Origin: Nocardia brevicatena NBRC 12119
GTDB lineage: Bacteria; Actinomycetota; Actinomycetes; Mycobacteriales; Mycobacteriaceae
Length of the DNA: 64,000 nucleotides
Direction of reading: 5' to 3'
Assembly (NCBI RefSeq): GCF_000308495.1
Contig: NZ_BAFU01000037.1
Span: 30,540-94,539, forward strand
Part shown: positions 24,239 to 33,491 of the stretch, piece by piece
How the letters are laid out: every line of letters starts with the position of its first letter
How positions within the stretch are numbered: position 1 is the first letter of the stretch
Notes under the pieces: generated by a model
What the model was told of the DNA's origin: nothing
The model's input: the letters and a program-made list of their open reading frames with translations, nothing else
Database searches by the model: none
Translations under genes and position numbers: made by a program

Positions 24239-25168
24239 GTGGACAAGGGTGTTTCGATCGGGGCCGGGTTGGTGCTCGGATTCGCGTTGGACCGGATGAT
24301 CGGAGATCCGCGGCGGGGGCACCCCGTGGCGGTCTTCGGGTCGGCGGCGTCGGCGCTGGAATCGGTGATCTACGCCGACCGGCGGAGGGCCGGGGTGGTA
24401 TACGAACTGCTATCGGTGGGGTCGGTGGTGGGATCGGCGATGCTGCTGCGACGCGGCGGTGTGGTGGCGGTCGCGGTGGCGACGTGGACGGTGCTGGGCG
24501 GCCGGAGTCTCACCCAGGTCGGATACGCGATGGCCGAGCGGTTGACGGCCGGTGATCTGGACGGGGCGCGGGAGCTGTTGCCGTCGCTGTGCGGGCGGGA
24601 CCCAGAAGCGTTGGACGCGGACGGGCTCGCGCGGGCAGCCCTGGAATCGATCGCCGAGAACACATCCGACGCGGCGGTGGCCCCGCTGGTGTGGGGTGCG
24701 GTGGCGGGGGTGCCCGGGTTGCTCGGGTACCGGGCGGTCAACACGCTCGACGCCATGGTCGGCTATCGCAGCGCGCGGTATCGGCGCTTCGGGTGGGCCG
24801 CGGCCCGCGTGGACGATCTGGCGAATCTGGTTCCGGCCCGGATCACGGGCCTGCTCACCGCGGCGATGGCGCCGCTGGTCGGGGGCCGGCTCGCAGACGC
24901 CGTGCGGGCGTGGCGGCGTGATGCCGGGCGGCATCCGAGCCCGAACGCCGGCGTGGTGGAGGCCGCGACCGCCGGCGCGCTCGGAGTGCGGCTGGGCGGG
25001 CGCACGGAGTACCGACACGGGGTGGAACAGCGGCCGATCCTGGGTACGGGCGGCCCGCCGACCGTGGACGACCTGCAGCGGGCCGTGCGACTGTCCGAAT
25101 CGGTACAGGTCGCGGCGGTTGTTCTGACGGCGGTGGCGTCGTGGGCGCTGAGGCGGGGGAGGTCCTGA
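24239..25168 (+). CDS. cobD: adenosylcobinamide-phosphate synthase CobD
   Basis: This 309-residue integral membrane protein adds the aminopropanol arm to adenosylcobyric acid in cobalamin synthesis. It shows ALDRMIGDPRRGHPVAVFG, AALESIAENTSDAAVAPLVW, YRAVNTLDAMVGYRS and the C-terminal HPSPNAGVVEAATAGALGV, the family blocks in order. Several hydrophobic segments are visible. The start is GTG 24239. Downstream are SURF1 and ptpA on the opposite strand, as in the Rv2236c-Rv2234 order. I found no cobalamin riboswitch in the 160 bp before it. Confidence 0.94.
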   Translation: MDKGVSIGAGLVLGFALDRMIGDPRRGHPVAVFGSAASALESVIYADRRRAGVVYELLSVGSVVGSAMLLRRGGVVAVAVATWTVLGGRSLTQVGYAMAERLTAGDLDGARELLPSLCGRDPEALDADGLARAALESIAENTSDAAVAPLVWGAVAGVPGLLGYRAVNTLDAMVGYRSARYRRFGWAAARVDDLANLVPARITGLLTAAMAPLVGGRLADAVRAWRRDAGRHPSPNAGVVEAATAGALGVRLGGRTEYRHGVEQRPILGTGGPPTVDDLQRAVRLSESVQVAAVVLTAVASWALRRGRS

Positions 25169-25201
25169 ATTCGAGGCGATCCATAGATCTGATCGGGCGG
25201 C

Positions 25202-26050
25202 CTACCTGCGCGCGCGTCCGTAGCGGTCGGCGATACGGTCCTCGGGGCCGGCCGGCTCGGGCTCGGCGGTGGTCGGCTCGGGAGCGGTATCGGCGCGCTG
25301 TTTGCGGCGTTCCCGGATCTCGGCCCATGCGAAATAGGCGAGGCCGAGCGGGGCCATGATGCCGAACGCCAGCCATTGCAGACCGTAGGACAGGTACGGG
25401 CCGGCGTCGAGTTGGGGAAGCGGAACCGGGGTGAAGGCGCCGGGCTGGTTCTCACTCAGTTGCAGATAGCCCCCGCGGTCGCCGGTGGGGACGGGGGTGA
25501 GGGGAAGGCCGAGGACATCGGTTTCCTGGGCGGTGTCCATCGAATACACCTGGCGGTAGCCGTCCTGGACCGAGGGGGGACGTTCGGGGACGACACCCTC
25601 CGATTTGCGGATACGCGCCTCGACGCGTTGGGTGCCGGTGGGGGGTTCGGTTACCGCCGGTGGGCGGGCTCCCTCGACGGCGGCGACCAGACCGCGATCG
25701 ACCAGTAGTATCCGGCCGTCGGTCAGCCGGAACGCGGTCAATACCCCGTAGCCGGGGGCGCCGTCGAGATGACGCAGCCGCACCAATACGGTCGAGTCGG
25801 GCACATAACTGCCCTCGGCGACGACCCGCCGCCATTCGGTCGCCGCACCGGCATCGCCGTCGAGGACCTGTCCGACGGGCAGCGGATCGGCGCGCACCGA
25901 ATCGGCGATCAGCCGGTTGCGTTCGGAGGTGTCGGCGTTCTTCCCGAGCTGCCACGGCGCCAGCACCGTGAAACACAGGTAGGCGAACACGACAACCACC
26001 GCGGCGAGGATCAGCCAGCCGGGACGCAGCAGGAACGCCAGTCGACGCAT
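25202..26050 (-). CDS. SURF1-family cytochrome oxidase assembly protein
   Basis: This 282-residue membrane protein has the SURF1 layout: an N-terminal transmembrane helix (ILAAVVVVFAYLCFTVLAPW) ending in WQLGKN, a periplasmic domain, and a second helix near the C-terminus (LSYGLQWLAFGIMAPLGLAY). A charged tail (RERRKQRADTAPEPTTAEPE) follows. SURF1 proteins help assemble heme-copper oxidases. Its ATG shares one base with the ptpA stop (TGATG), so translation is coupled, as in the Rv2235c/Rv2234 pair. Confidence 0.9.
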   Translation of the reverse strand: MRRLAFLLRPGWLILAAVVVVFAYLCFTVLAPWQLGKNADTSERNRLIADSVRADPLPVGQVLDGDAGAATEWRRVVAEGSYVPDSTVLVRLRHLDGAPGYGVLTAFRLTDGRILLVDRGLVAAVEGARPPAVTEPPTGTQRVEARIRKSEGVVPERPPSVQDGYRQVYSMDTAQETDVLGLPLTPVPTGDRGGYLQLSENQPGAFTPVPLPQLDAGPYLSYGLQWLAFGIMAPLGLAYFAWAEIRERRKQRADTAPEPTTAEPEPAGPEDRIADRYGRARR

Positions 26051-26553
26051 CAGGGCACCCCTTCCGCGGTGGGTGTGGGTTCGATACGGGCGAGAGCGGT
26101 CCGCACCCAGGCGAGCAGGCCGGGGACCGCCGCCTCGACCTGGTCGCGGACCAGTTCGAACTCCTCGTCGGAACCGTAGTACGGGTCCGGGACGTCGGGA
26201 CCGTCGGCGGTCGGATCGAAACTGCGCAACAGCCGCAGCCGCTCCGCCGGCACACCCTGGACGGTCAGTCTCCGCTCGTGTCCGCGGTCGAGCGCCACGA
26301 GCAGATCGGCGTCGCGGTGGTCGTCACCGAAGACCGCGGCCACATGCCCGGCCGGATATCCGTACCGCAGTAGGACGGCGCAAGTGCGCGGATCGGCCGC
26401 TGATCCGATATGCCAGCCGCTGGTTCCTGCGCTGCTCACCCGCACCCGGTCGGCCAGTCCGGCCCGGTCCAGGTGGGTGGCGAAGATCTTCTCGGCCATC
26501 GGCGACCGGCAGATATTGCCGGTGCAGACGAACGATACGTGCAACCCACTCAT
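26050..26553 (-). CDS. ptpA: low-molecular-weight protein tyrosine phosphatase
   Basis: This 167-residue phosphatase has the P-loop VCTGNICRS near its N-terminus (catalytic Cys10, Arg16) and the general-acid Asp in PDPYYGSDEEFELV. In mycobacteria PtpA is secreted into the host cell although it lacks a signal peptide; here only the enzyme class can be inferred. ATG 26553 puts the P-loop at the usual position; ATG 26580 would add nine residues. It is translationally coupled to the downstream SURF1 gene and divergent from the cobC-like gene. Confidence 0.92.
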   Translation of the reverse strand: MSGLHVSFVCTGNICRSPMAEKIFATHLDRAGLADRVRVSSAGTSGWHIGSAADPRTCAVLLRYGYPAGHVAAVFGDDHRDADLLVALDRGHERRLTVQGVPAERLRLLRSFDPTADGPDVPDPYYGSDEEFELVRDQVEAAVPGLLAWVRTALARIEPTPTAEGVP

Positions 26554-26762
26554 CGCCACCCGGTTCGAGCCCTGTTCCATCCTGCTTCTCCTGCTTCCGC
26601 GCCGTCGGAGCCGGGACCGTGCCGGCCGGATCGGATTATCGGCACGGCGGTCGGATCGTCCGCGGACGAATTCGGCGCAACCGATCCAGGATATCGGTGC
26701 CCGTCCGGCGGCCGAGCAGGTGAGCCGCACCGGTCGGGCACCGCCCCCGTAGGGTGTGGCTC

Positions 26763-27803
26763 GTGCACGACGACCACATCGACCTGGCCGCGCTGCGCCA
26801 CCACGGTGATGTGGAGGCGCGACCCGGGCTGCTCGATTTCGCGGTGAACGTACAGGGCACCGCACCGCCCGCATGGTTGCGGGAACGGTTGGTCGGATGT
26901 CTGGACACGCTGGGTCGCTATCCCGGCGCCGACGACGACCACGCGGCTCGTGCCGCGGTGGGCGCCCGGCACGGCCGGCCCGCCGACCAGGTGCTGCCGC
27001 TGGCGGGTGGCGCCGAGGGGTTCGCGCTGCTGCCACGGCTGCGCCCCCGGCTCGCGGTGGTGGTGCACCCGTCGTTCACCGAGCCGGAGTTGGCGCTGCG
27101 GGAGGCCGGGGTCCCGGTCACCCGGGTGGTGCTGGATCCGCCCTACACCCTCGATCCGGCCCGGATCCCGGCCGCGGCCGACCTGGTCGTTCTCGGGAAC
27201 CCGACCAATCCCACCTCGGTGCTGCACCCCGCCGACACGATCCGCGCGCTGCGCCGCCCGGGCCGGATCGTGGTGGTCGACGAGGCGTTCGCCGACGCGG
27301 TACCCGGGGAGGCGGAATCGCTGGCCGATGCGGCCGAACCGGATCTGCTGGTGCTGCGCAGTCTCACCAAGACCTGGGCTCTGGCCGGTCTGCGCTGTGG
27401 CTATCTCCTCGGGACGCCGGAACTGCTCGAGCGGCTGACCCGAGGCCGGCCGCACTGGCCGCTGGGCACCATGCAGCTCGCCGCCATCGCGGCGACCGCC
27501 GAACCGCACGCCGTCGCCGAGGCGGCGAAGCGGGCCGAACGTATCGCGCGCGAACGGGACGCGATGATCGAGCGGCTCACCGGGGTGGGTGTCGACGTGC
27601 ACACACCCGCCGCGGGGCCGTTTCTGCTGCTGCGGGTCCCGGATGGGGAATGTCTGCGTGAGCGGCTGCGCGGGCGGGGAATCGCGGTCCGTCGCGCGGA
27701 CACCTTTCCCGGGTTGGGGGCGGATCATCTGCGGGTTGCGGTCCGGCCGTCCGCCGACGTGGACCGCCTGGTGTATGCGCTCGAAGCGGCGACCGTGGGA
27801 TAG
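26763..27803 (+). CDS. cobC: CobC-like PLP-dependent aminotransferase
   Basis: This 346-residue fold-type I aminotransferase resembles histidinol-phosphate aminotransferase and CobC. It has LGRYPGADDDHAAR, the PLP region VVLGNPTNPTSVLH, Asp in VVVDEAFADAVPG, and the lysine at about residue 203 in SLTKTWALAGLRCGY. GTG 26763 has AGGG 8 nt upstream; GTG 26754 is also in frame. In M. tuberculosis Rv2231c sits at this place and is annotated cobC. Threonine-phosphate decarboxylase activity for cobalamin arm synthesis would fit the nearby cobD, but HisC-like activity cannot be excluded. Confidence 0.86.
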   Translation: MHDDHIDLAALRHHGDVEARPGLLDFAVNVQGTAPPAWLRERLVGCLDTLGRYPGADDDHAARAAVGARHGRPADQVLPLAGGAEGFALLPRLRPRLAVVVHPSFTEPELALREAGVPVTRVVLDPPYTLDPARIPAAADLVVLGNPTNPTSVLHPADTIRALRRPGRIVVVDEAFADAVPGEAESLADAAEPDLLVLRSLTKTWALAGLRCGYLLGTPELLERLTRGRPHWPLGTMQLAAIAATAEPHAVAEAAKRAERIARERDAMIERLTGVGVDVHTPAAGPFLLLRVPDGECLRERLRGRGIAVRRADTFPGLGADHLRVAVRPSADVDRLVYALEAATVG

Positions 27804-27847
27804 CGTCTCCCGATCGTCCGAGGGGCACGGGCGCCGCTCGCGCGACC

Positions 27848-28075
27848 ATGGGAATCCGGTCGGCACGGCGCTGCGGTGGACGGCCGAACAGGACGGTATT
27901 CCGCTGGTGCGCGTCCGCCGCCCTGCTGTACCTCCCATTACTCGGCTACCTGGTCTACGTGCTCGTCGACGGGAATCGGGAGATACCCTTGCCGGTCCTC
28001 CTCGGACCGGCTGTATACGGCCTGGTCGTGAACAGCGTCGGCCACTATCCGTTCGAAAGGCCGAAGCAGCCGTAG
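27848..28075 (+). CDS. small predicted membrane protein
   Basis: ATG 27848 gives 75 residues with two hydrophobic segments (ALLYLPLLGYLVYVLV and VLLGPAVYGLVVNSV) and a basic start and end. It lies between the cobC-like and Nif3-like genes on the same strand. I do not recognise it, and the evidence is only its open frame and membrane-like composition. Confidence 0.42.
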   Translation: MGIRSARRCGGRPNRTVFRWCASAALLYLPLLGYLVYVLVDGNREIPLPVLLGPAVYGLVVNSVGHYPFERPKQP

Positions 28076-28154
28076 CATATGCGGGCCGGGCGGGGCTCCG
28101 CGGTGGGAGCCGGCGCGGTGACGATGGCATTCCCTCCGAGACGAAAGGCGCGCG

Positions 28155-29276
28155 GTGACCGGACTGGCGGAACTCATCGAGGTGCTGGAGACGGCGTATC
28201 CGCCGCGGCTGGCCGAATCCTGGGATTCGGTGGGGCTGGTGTGCGGGGATCCGGACGATTCGGTGCGCCGGGTGCTGTTCGCGGTCGACGCCACCGCCGA
28301 GGTGGTCGACGAGGCCGTCGCGTGGGGGGTGCAGGCACTGGTGGTGCACCATCCGCTGCTGTTGCGCGGGGTGGACAGCGTATCGGCCGACCGGCCGAAG
28401 GGCGCGCTGCTGCACCGGTTGATCCGCTCCGGGTGCGCGCTGTTCACCGCGCATACCAATGCCGATTCCGCCGACCCCGGGGTATCGGATGCGCTGGCGG
28501 AGGCACTGGGACTGACCGTCACGGGACCCTTGCAGGCGAAACCGGTCGCGGCCGTGGACATATGGGCCGTACTGGTGCCGCGCGAGCACACCGAGCGGGT
28601 CAAGGACGCGCTGTTCGCCGCGGGCGCGGGCGGTAGCGGCAACTACCGGGAGGCTGCCTGGACGGTGACCGGCACCGGACAGTTCCGGCCGCTTCCGGGG
28701 GCGAACCCGGCCTTCGGGTCGGTCGGCGAGCTCGAGCGCGTGGCCGAGGACCGGATCGAGATCGTCGCCCCGCCCTCGGCCCGCGCCGCCGTACTCGCCG
28801 CGCTGCGGACCGCCCACCCGTATGAGGAACCCGCCTATCACGTCACCGAACGCGCCCGACTGTCCGGCGGTCTCGGTCTCGGCCGAATCGGCACCCTGCC
28901 GCGACCACAGACCCTGCGCGAGTTCGTCTCCCACGCCGCTGCCGCGCTTCCGGCCACCGCCTGGGGCGTACGGGCGGCGGGCGACCCGGAGCGCGTCGTC
29001 CGCACCGTGGCCGTCTGCGGCGGGGCCGGGGATTCCCTGCTGGACACCGTCGCCCGTCTCGATGTCGACGCCTACCTCACCGCCGATCTGCGGCACCACC
29101 CCGCCGACGAACATCTGCGCCGCAACGGTCCCGCCCTCATCGATGCCGCGCACTGGGCCACCGAGTATCCGTGGTGCGCACAGGCGGAAGCGGTCGTTCG
29201 CGCCGGTCTGCCCGACCTGGAGACCCGGGTCAGCGGTCTGCGTACCGATCCGTGGACCGTCGGATGCTCCGGTTGA
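28155..29276 (+). CDS. Nif3-like dinuclear metal-centre hexameric protein
   Basis: This 373-residue protein matches the NIF3/YqfO family. The N-terminal metal half has [13 protein letters not shown] and [24 protein letters not shown]-like insert of about 100 residues follows, and then the C-terminal metal half with [17 protein letters not shown]. Conserved His/Glu residues form a dinuclear metal site; some members act as GTP cyclohydrolase-like enzymes, but the role in actinobacteria is not settled. The start is GTG 28155 with GAGACGAAAG upstream. The order Nif3, cdsZ, RNase H follows Rv2230c-Rv2228c. Confidence 0.92.
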   Translation: MTGLAELIEVLETAYPPRLAESWDSVGLVCGDPDDSVRRVLFAVDATAEVVDEAVAWGVQALVVHHPLLLRGVDSVSADRPKGALLHRLIRSGCALFTAHTNADSADPGVSDALAEALGLTVTGPLQAKPVAAVDIWAVLVPREHTERVKDALFAAGAGGSGNYREAAWTVTGTGQFRPLPGANPAFGSVGELERVAEDRIEIVAPPSARAAVLAALRTAHPYEEPAYHVTERARLSGGLGLGRIGTLPRPQTLREFVSHAAAALPATAWGVRAAGDPERVVRTVAVCGGAGDSLLDTVARLDVDAYLTADLRHHPADEHLRRNGPALIDAAHWATEYPWCAQAEAVVRAGLPDLETRVSGLRTDPWTVGCSG

Positions 29277-29457
29277 CCTGTGGGATTCGGGCGCGTCCGC
29301 GGTCACCGAGCGGTGTGGTGACCCGATCGGACGGCCGCGCGGACCGAGGATCCGGGGTCCGTTGTCCCGGTCCCCCGCGCCGGACGGAGGTTCTCGCCTG
29401 CCGGCGGAGTACGGTGGACCATCTATCCGTCCACAGCGTGCAGGGAGTTCATTCGCG

Positions 29458-30195
29458 TTGAACGTCGAACCATCGATTCAGGCCAAGCTGCTGCGGCTCG
29501 CCGCCCTTGATGCCGAGCTGACGCGGATCGCGCACCGGCGTACGGTACTGCCCGAACAGCAGGAGGTCGCCCGGGTCGAGGCGGAACGCAACAAGCACAA
29601 GGACGCGGCGGTGGCCGTGGAGATCACACTCGACGACCTCGATCGTGACATCCGGAAACTCGAAGGGGAGATCGACGCGGTCCGCAAACGCGAGGAACGC
29701 GACCGCGGCATGATGACGTCCGGTTCGGTCGGCGCCAAACAGCTGACGGAGATCGAACACGAGCTGGGGAGTCTGCAGCGACGACGTACGGTGCTCGAGG
29801 ACGAACTGTTGGAAGTGATGGAGCGCCGGGAGGCGGCGGCCGCCGACCACGACCACGCGGGCGCCCAGCTGAGCAAGATGGACGATGAGCTCGCCACCGC
29901 CCGCGACCGGCGGGACGAGGCCCTCGCCGATCTGGACGTGGCGCAGCAGCGCTGCGAGAACGATCGGGCCGCCCTGGTGGGCGAGTTCCCGGAGGAACTG
30001 CTCACGGTCTACGAGCGGCAGCGGGCCGGACGCGGCGTCGGGGCGGCGCTGCTGCAGGGGCGGCGCTGCGGTGCGTGCCGGATCGAACTGGACCGCGGCG
30101 AGATCGCGCGGATCGCGAAAACCGCGCCGGAGGTCGTGGTGCGCTGCCCGGAATGCGATGCGATCCTGGTGCGCACCAAGGAATCCGGATTGTGA
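29458..30195 (+). CDS. cdsZ: zinc-ribbon coiled-coil protein CdsZ
   Basis: This 245-residue protein has a long antiparallel coiled coil (about residues 10-170; for example RTVLEDELLEVMERREAAAA) followed by a C4 zinc ribbon, GRRCGACRIEL then VRCPECDAILVR. It matches the DUF164-type family of which the M. tuberculosis member is Rv2229c (CdsZ). A TTG start at 29458 has GGGAG about 10 nt upstream and gives the usual N-terminus. It lies 1 bp before the RNase HI fusion gene and is surely co-transcribed with it. Confidence 0.9.
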   Translation: MNVEPSIQAKLLRLAALDAELTRIAHRRTVLPEQQEVARVEAERNKHKDAAVAVEITLDDLDRDIRKLEGEIDAVRKREERDRGMMTSGSVGAKQLTEIEHELGSLQRRRTVLEDELLEVMERREAAAADHDHAGAQLSKMDDELATARDRRDEALADLDVAQQRCENDRAALVGEFPEELLTVYERQRAGRGVGAALLQGRRCGACRIELDRGEIARIAKTAPEVVVRCPECDAILVRTKESGL

Positions 30196-30196
30196 G

Positions 30197-31489
30197 ATGG
30201 CCGTGCGTGAGGTGATGGTCGAGGCCGACGGCGGTTCCCGCGGCAATCCCGGGCCGGCCGGTTACGGGGCGGTGGTCTACGACGCCGACCGTATCGGGGT
30301 GCTCGCCGAACGCAAGGAATTCCTCGGCGTCACCACCAACAATGTGGCCGAATACCGGGGGCTCGTCGCCGGTTTGGAGGCCGCGGCCGAACTCGGCGCC
30401 CGCGTGGTCTCGGTGCGGATGGATTCGAAACTGGTCATCGAGCAGATGTCGGGGCGCTGGAAGGTCAAACATGCCGCCCTGATCCCGCTCGCCGACCGGG
30501 CGCGTCGGCTGGTCGCCGGCTTCGACGAGGTGGTTTTCACCTGGATCCCGCGGGCCGACAACGCGCACGCCGATCGGCTGGCCAATGAGGCCATGGACGA
30601 TGGCGACCTGGTCGGCGAAGTCCGGGCCGCCCGCGATGCCGGGCAGGGGGGCGCCGCCGAACGGTCACCCGCCGGGTCGTGTACCGGTGCGGTCGATGAC
30701 GGTGACCGCCGTACTCCCGCGGCTCCGACGCGACCCGCGCGGGAGCCGGGGGGTTGGATCGATGAGGTGCGGGAGGTGACCACGCCCTCCGCTATGGCAT
30801 CCGCCGATTCCCGCAGCGCATCCGCTCGTCTCTCCGAGGCCCGGATCGGCCCCGGTTGGACCGGCGCGACCGGCCGCCCGACCCGCCTGCTGCTGCTGCG
30901 CCACGGGCAGACCGAGCTCTCGGTGCAGCGTTGTTACTCCGGTCGCGGAAATCCGCCGCTCACTTCCCTCGGCCGCGAACAGGCCGACCGGGCCGCGAAA
31001 ATGCTCGCCGCCAAAGGCGATATCGCGGCCGTGGTGACCTCTCCTCTGGGTCGTGCCCGGGAGACCGCGGAGGCGGCGGGCGCGGCGCTCGACATCCCGG
31101 TGCGGGTGGTGGACGGACTCGTCGAAACCGATTTCGGTGACTGGGAAGGGCTTACCTTCCGCGAGGCCACCGAACGCGACCCGGACCTGCACGCCCGTTG
31201 GCTCGGCGACCCGTCGCTGCGCGCCCCGGGCGGGGAGAGTTTCGACGAGGTCCGCGAGCGCGTCGCGGTGGTCCGCCGCGATCTGGTGGCCCTGTATCCG
31301 GGCGCGAATATCGTCGTGGTCAGCCATGTCACGCCGATCAAGACGCTGCTGCAACTGGCGCTCGGAGTGGGTCCGTCACTGTTGTACCGGTTGCATCTGG
31401 ACCTGGCGTCGCTGTCGATCGCCGAGTTCTACCCCGATGGCGGTTCGTCGGTCCGGCTGGTCAACGATACGAGCTATCTGGCGCAGTAA
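30197..31489 (+). CDS. RNase HI / histidine phosphatase fusion
   Basis: This 430-residue bifunctional protein has an N-terminal RNase HI domain with the acidic active site visible: Asp11 in VEADGGSRGNPG, Glu52 in NNVAEYRG, Asp76 in VRMDSKLV and Asp in PRADNAHADRLAN. It cleaves RNA in RNA/DNA hybrids. After a linker rich in Ala, Pro and Ser (about residues 150-225), a phosphoglycerate-mutase-like phosphatase domain starts with LLLLRHGQTE (His236) and ends with VVVSHVTPIKT. In M. tuberculosis Rv2228c has the same fusion and the second domain has alpha-ribazole phosphatase activity, giving another link to cobalamin synthesis. Confidence 0.94.
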   Translation: MAVREVMVEADGGSRGNPGPAGYGAVVYDADRIGVLAERKEFLGVTTNNVAEYRGLVAGLEAAAELGARVVSVRMDSKLVIEQMSGRWKVKHAALIPLADRARRLVAGFDEVVFTWIPRADNAHADRLANEAMDDGDLVGEVRAARDAGQGGAAERSPAGSCTGAVDDGDRRTPAAPTRPAREPGGWIDEVREVTTPSAMASADSRSASARLSEARIGPGWTGATGRPTRLLLLRHGQTELSVQRCYSGRGNPPLTSLGREQADRAAKMLAAKGDIAAVVTSPLGRARETAEAAGAALDIPVRVVDGLVETDFGDWEGLTFREATERDPDLHARWLGDPSLRAPGGESFDEVRERVAVVRRDLVALYPGANIVVVSHVTPIKTLLQLALGVGPSLLYRLHLDLASLSIAEFYPDGGSSVRLVNDTSYLAQ

Positions 31490-31562
31490 CGGGGGCTCAT
31501 TGCCTTTTCGCGGCTGCATGGGACAACGGTCCGCACCGTTCGGGGTCGAGGCGACCACGGGA

Positions 31563-32351
31563 TTACGGCCTGTCGAATCCCGCCGCGTCGAGCACCGACC
31601 GGGCCTGCGCTGCGGTGACGAAGTCGACGAAGGCCGCCGCGGTGTCGGGGTCGTGCGCCGCCGCTGTCGGGGCGATCTGATAGTCGTTGCTCGCCTGATC
31701 GGCCTCCGGGAACTCGATACCGTCCACGGCGTCGGCCGCCGCCCGTACATCGGTGCGGTACACCAGCCCGGCGTCCACCTCGCCGAGGCGCACCGTGTTC
31801 AGCACCGCCTTCACGTCGGGTTCGGTGACGGACGGTTTCGCCGTGATCCCCGCGGTCTGCAGCACCGTCCGCGCGGCGCTGCCGCACGGCACCTCTTCGG
31901 CGCATACCGCGGTGCGTAGATCGCCGCGCCCGAAATCGGCCAATCCGGTGATACCGGCGGGGTTGCCCTCGGGCACCGCGATCTCCAGTCGGTTGCGCGC
32001 GAAGGTGAGCGGTGCGGCGGCGAGTCCTCCGGATACGACAAGTCGTTCCATGGGTTGTGGGGCGGCCGAGGCGAATACATCGGCCGGGGTGCCCAGGCGG
32101 ATCTGTTCGGCCAGTGTGGAACTGCCGCCGAAATTGAACACCACATCGACATCGGGGTGGGCGTCTTCGAACTGTTCGCCGAGGCGGGTGAATGTCTCGG
32201 TGAGCGAAGCGGCCGCGAAGACGGACAGCCGCTCGCGGATCTCACCGGGCTCGTGCCGGGTGGTGTCCACCGATACGCACCCGGCCGACAGCGCGGCGGC
32301 GAGCACTGTGGGAAGCAGGAAACGCAACACGCGCACAGGGAACCGATCCAT
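31563..32351 (-). CDS. modA: molybdate-binding lipoprotein ModA
   Basis: This 262-residue substrate-binding protein has a signal peptide ending in the lipobox LSAGC, then the ModA pattern: LSVFAAASLTETFTRLGEQF, VVFNFGGSSTLAEQI, PADVFASAAPQPM and DAGLVYRTDV. These mark oxyanion binding for molybdate uptake. ATG 32351 is chosen for the signal peptide. The permease and ATPase genes modB and modC are not adjacent: the next genes are a FabG-like SDR upstream and the RNase H gene (convergent) downstream. It must rely on a transporter encoded elsewhere, or it has another role. Confidence 0.9.
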   Translation of the reverse strand: MDRFPVRVLRFLLPTVLAAALSAGCVSVDTTRHEPGEIRERLSVFAAASLTETFTRLGEQFEDAHPDVDVVFNFGGSSTLAEQIRLGTPADVFASAAPQPMERLVVSGGLAAAPLTFARNRLEIAVPEGNPAGITGLADFGRGDLRTAVCAEEVPCGSAARTVLQTAGITAKPSVTEPDVKAVLNTVRLGEVDAGLVYRTDVRAAADAVDGIEFPEADQASNDYQIAPTAAAHDPDTAAAFVDFVTAAQARSVLDAAGFDRP

Positions 32352-32627
32352 TGCCGTCACCTTCCGGAATCTCCACCACGATGCGCGTCGACTTCCCCGA
32401 CGCGACCCGCCACACTCCCACCTCGAGCACCTCGAGCCCGTTCGTCGACCGATTCCCGGCTCGCCGCGATACGGCCGGAACGGGCCCGCTACCTCTGCGC
32501 CCGTGGACTTTCTCCGCAGGTCAGACACGGAGGTCAGTATATTTCCGCATCTGAGGATTCCGTGGCAGGCTGTCGTGCCCGTGGCGGCCGGTCCGCGACG
32601 ATCGTCGGCCGGCCGGCCTGGATGCGA

Positions 32628-33380
32628 TCAGTCCTTCGGGCCGCCCGCCACATAGATGACCTGACCCGAGACGAATCCGGCCCCCTCACTGACGAGGAAC
32701 GACGCCGTATGGGCGATATCCTCCGGGTATCCGACCCGGTTCACCGGAGTCTGCGCGGCAATCGCCTTCTGGAACTCCTCGAAATCCGCGCCCACCCGGG
32801 CCGCGGTCGCGGCGGTCATCTCGGTGACGATGAAGCCGGGCGCGATCGCGTTCGCAGTGACCCCGTACTTCCCGAGCTCGATGGCGAGGGTCTTGGTGAA
32901 TCCCTGTAGCCCCGCCTTGGCCGTGGAGTAGTTGGCCTGCCCGCGGTTGCCCTGCGCTGAGGTGCTGGACATGTTCACGATCCGCCCCCACTTCTGCTCC
33001 ACCATGTACTTCTGCACGGCCCGGGTGAGCAGGAAGGCGCCCCGCAGGTGCACGTTCATCACCGCGTCCCAGTCGTCGGCGCTCATCTTGAACAGCAGGT
33101 TGTCGCGCAGAATGCCGGCATTGTTCACCACCACGGTGGGTTCGCCGAGCTCGGACGCCAGCCGCTGGACCGCCGCCTGCACCGACGCCTCGTCGCTCAC
33201 ATCGGCTCCCAACGCCAGCGCCTGCCCGCCGGCCGCGGTAATCGCCGAGACGGTCTCCGCGCACGCGGCTTCGTCGAGGTCGAGCACCCCGACCTTCATC
33301 CCGTCGGAGGCCAGCCGTTTCGCGACGGCCGCCCCGATACCCCGGGCGGCCCCGGACACCACTGCGATCCTTTCGGCCAT
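32628..33380 (-). CDS. FabG-like 3-oxoacyl-ACP reductase (SDR family)
   Basis: This 250-residue short-chain dehydrogenase has the NADP(H) motif SGAARGIGAAVA, NNAG (VVNNAGILRDN), catalytic Ser in VNMSSTSAQGN and Tyr-x3-Lys in YSTAK, and ends with QVIYVAGGPKD. The sequence is closest in style to FabG-type reductases. ATG 33380 places the Rossmann motif at residue 9 or so as expected. It is a single gene here, next to modA and an acetyltransferase, so its acyl substrate is not told by context. Confidence 0.87.
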   Translation of the reverse strand: MAERIAVVSGAARGIGAAVAKRLASDGMKVGVLDLDEAACAETVSAITAAGGQALALGADVSDEASVQAAVQRLASELGEPTVVVNNAGILRDNLLFKMSADDWDAVMNVHLRGAFLLTRAVQKYMVEQKWGRIVNMSSTSAQGNRGQANYSTAKAGLQGFTKTLAIELGKYGVTANAIAPGFIVTEMTAATAARVGADFEEFQKAIAAQTPVNRVGYPEDIAHTASFLVSEGAGFVSGQVIYVAGGPKD

Positions 33381-33491
33381 GAATTCGACGTCCTCTCGTT
33401 CTCCTCGGATGATCTTTACCTCATCTAACAACGAGAGGGGGGCGATGGGGGAGGGGCATCGCCCACAAGGCTCCGGGGTGCACTGTCGGTC

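Noticed and set aside
26550-29306. 918-codon minus-strand frame over the cobC-like and Nif3-like genes
   Set aside because: Composition is Arg/Gly/Pro/Gln without domains, and the plus-strand genes have clear family motifs.
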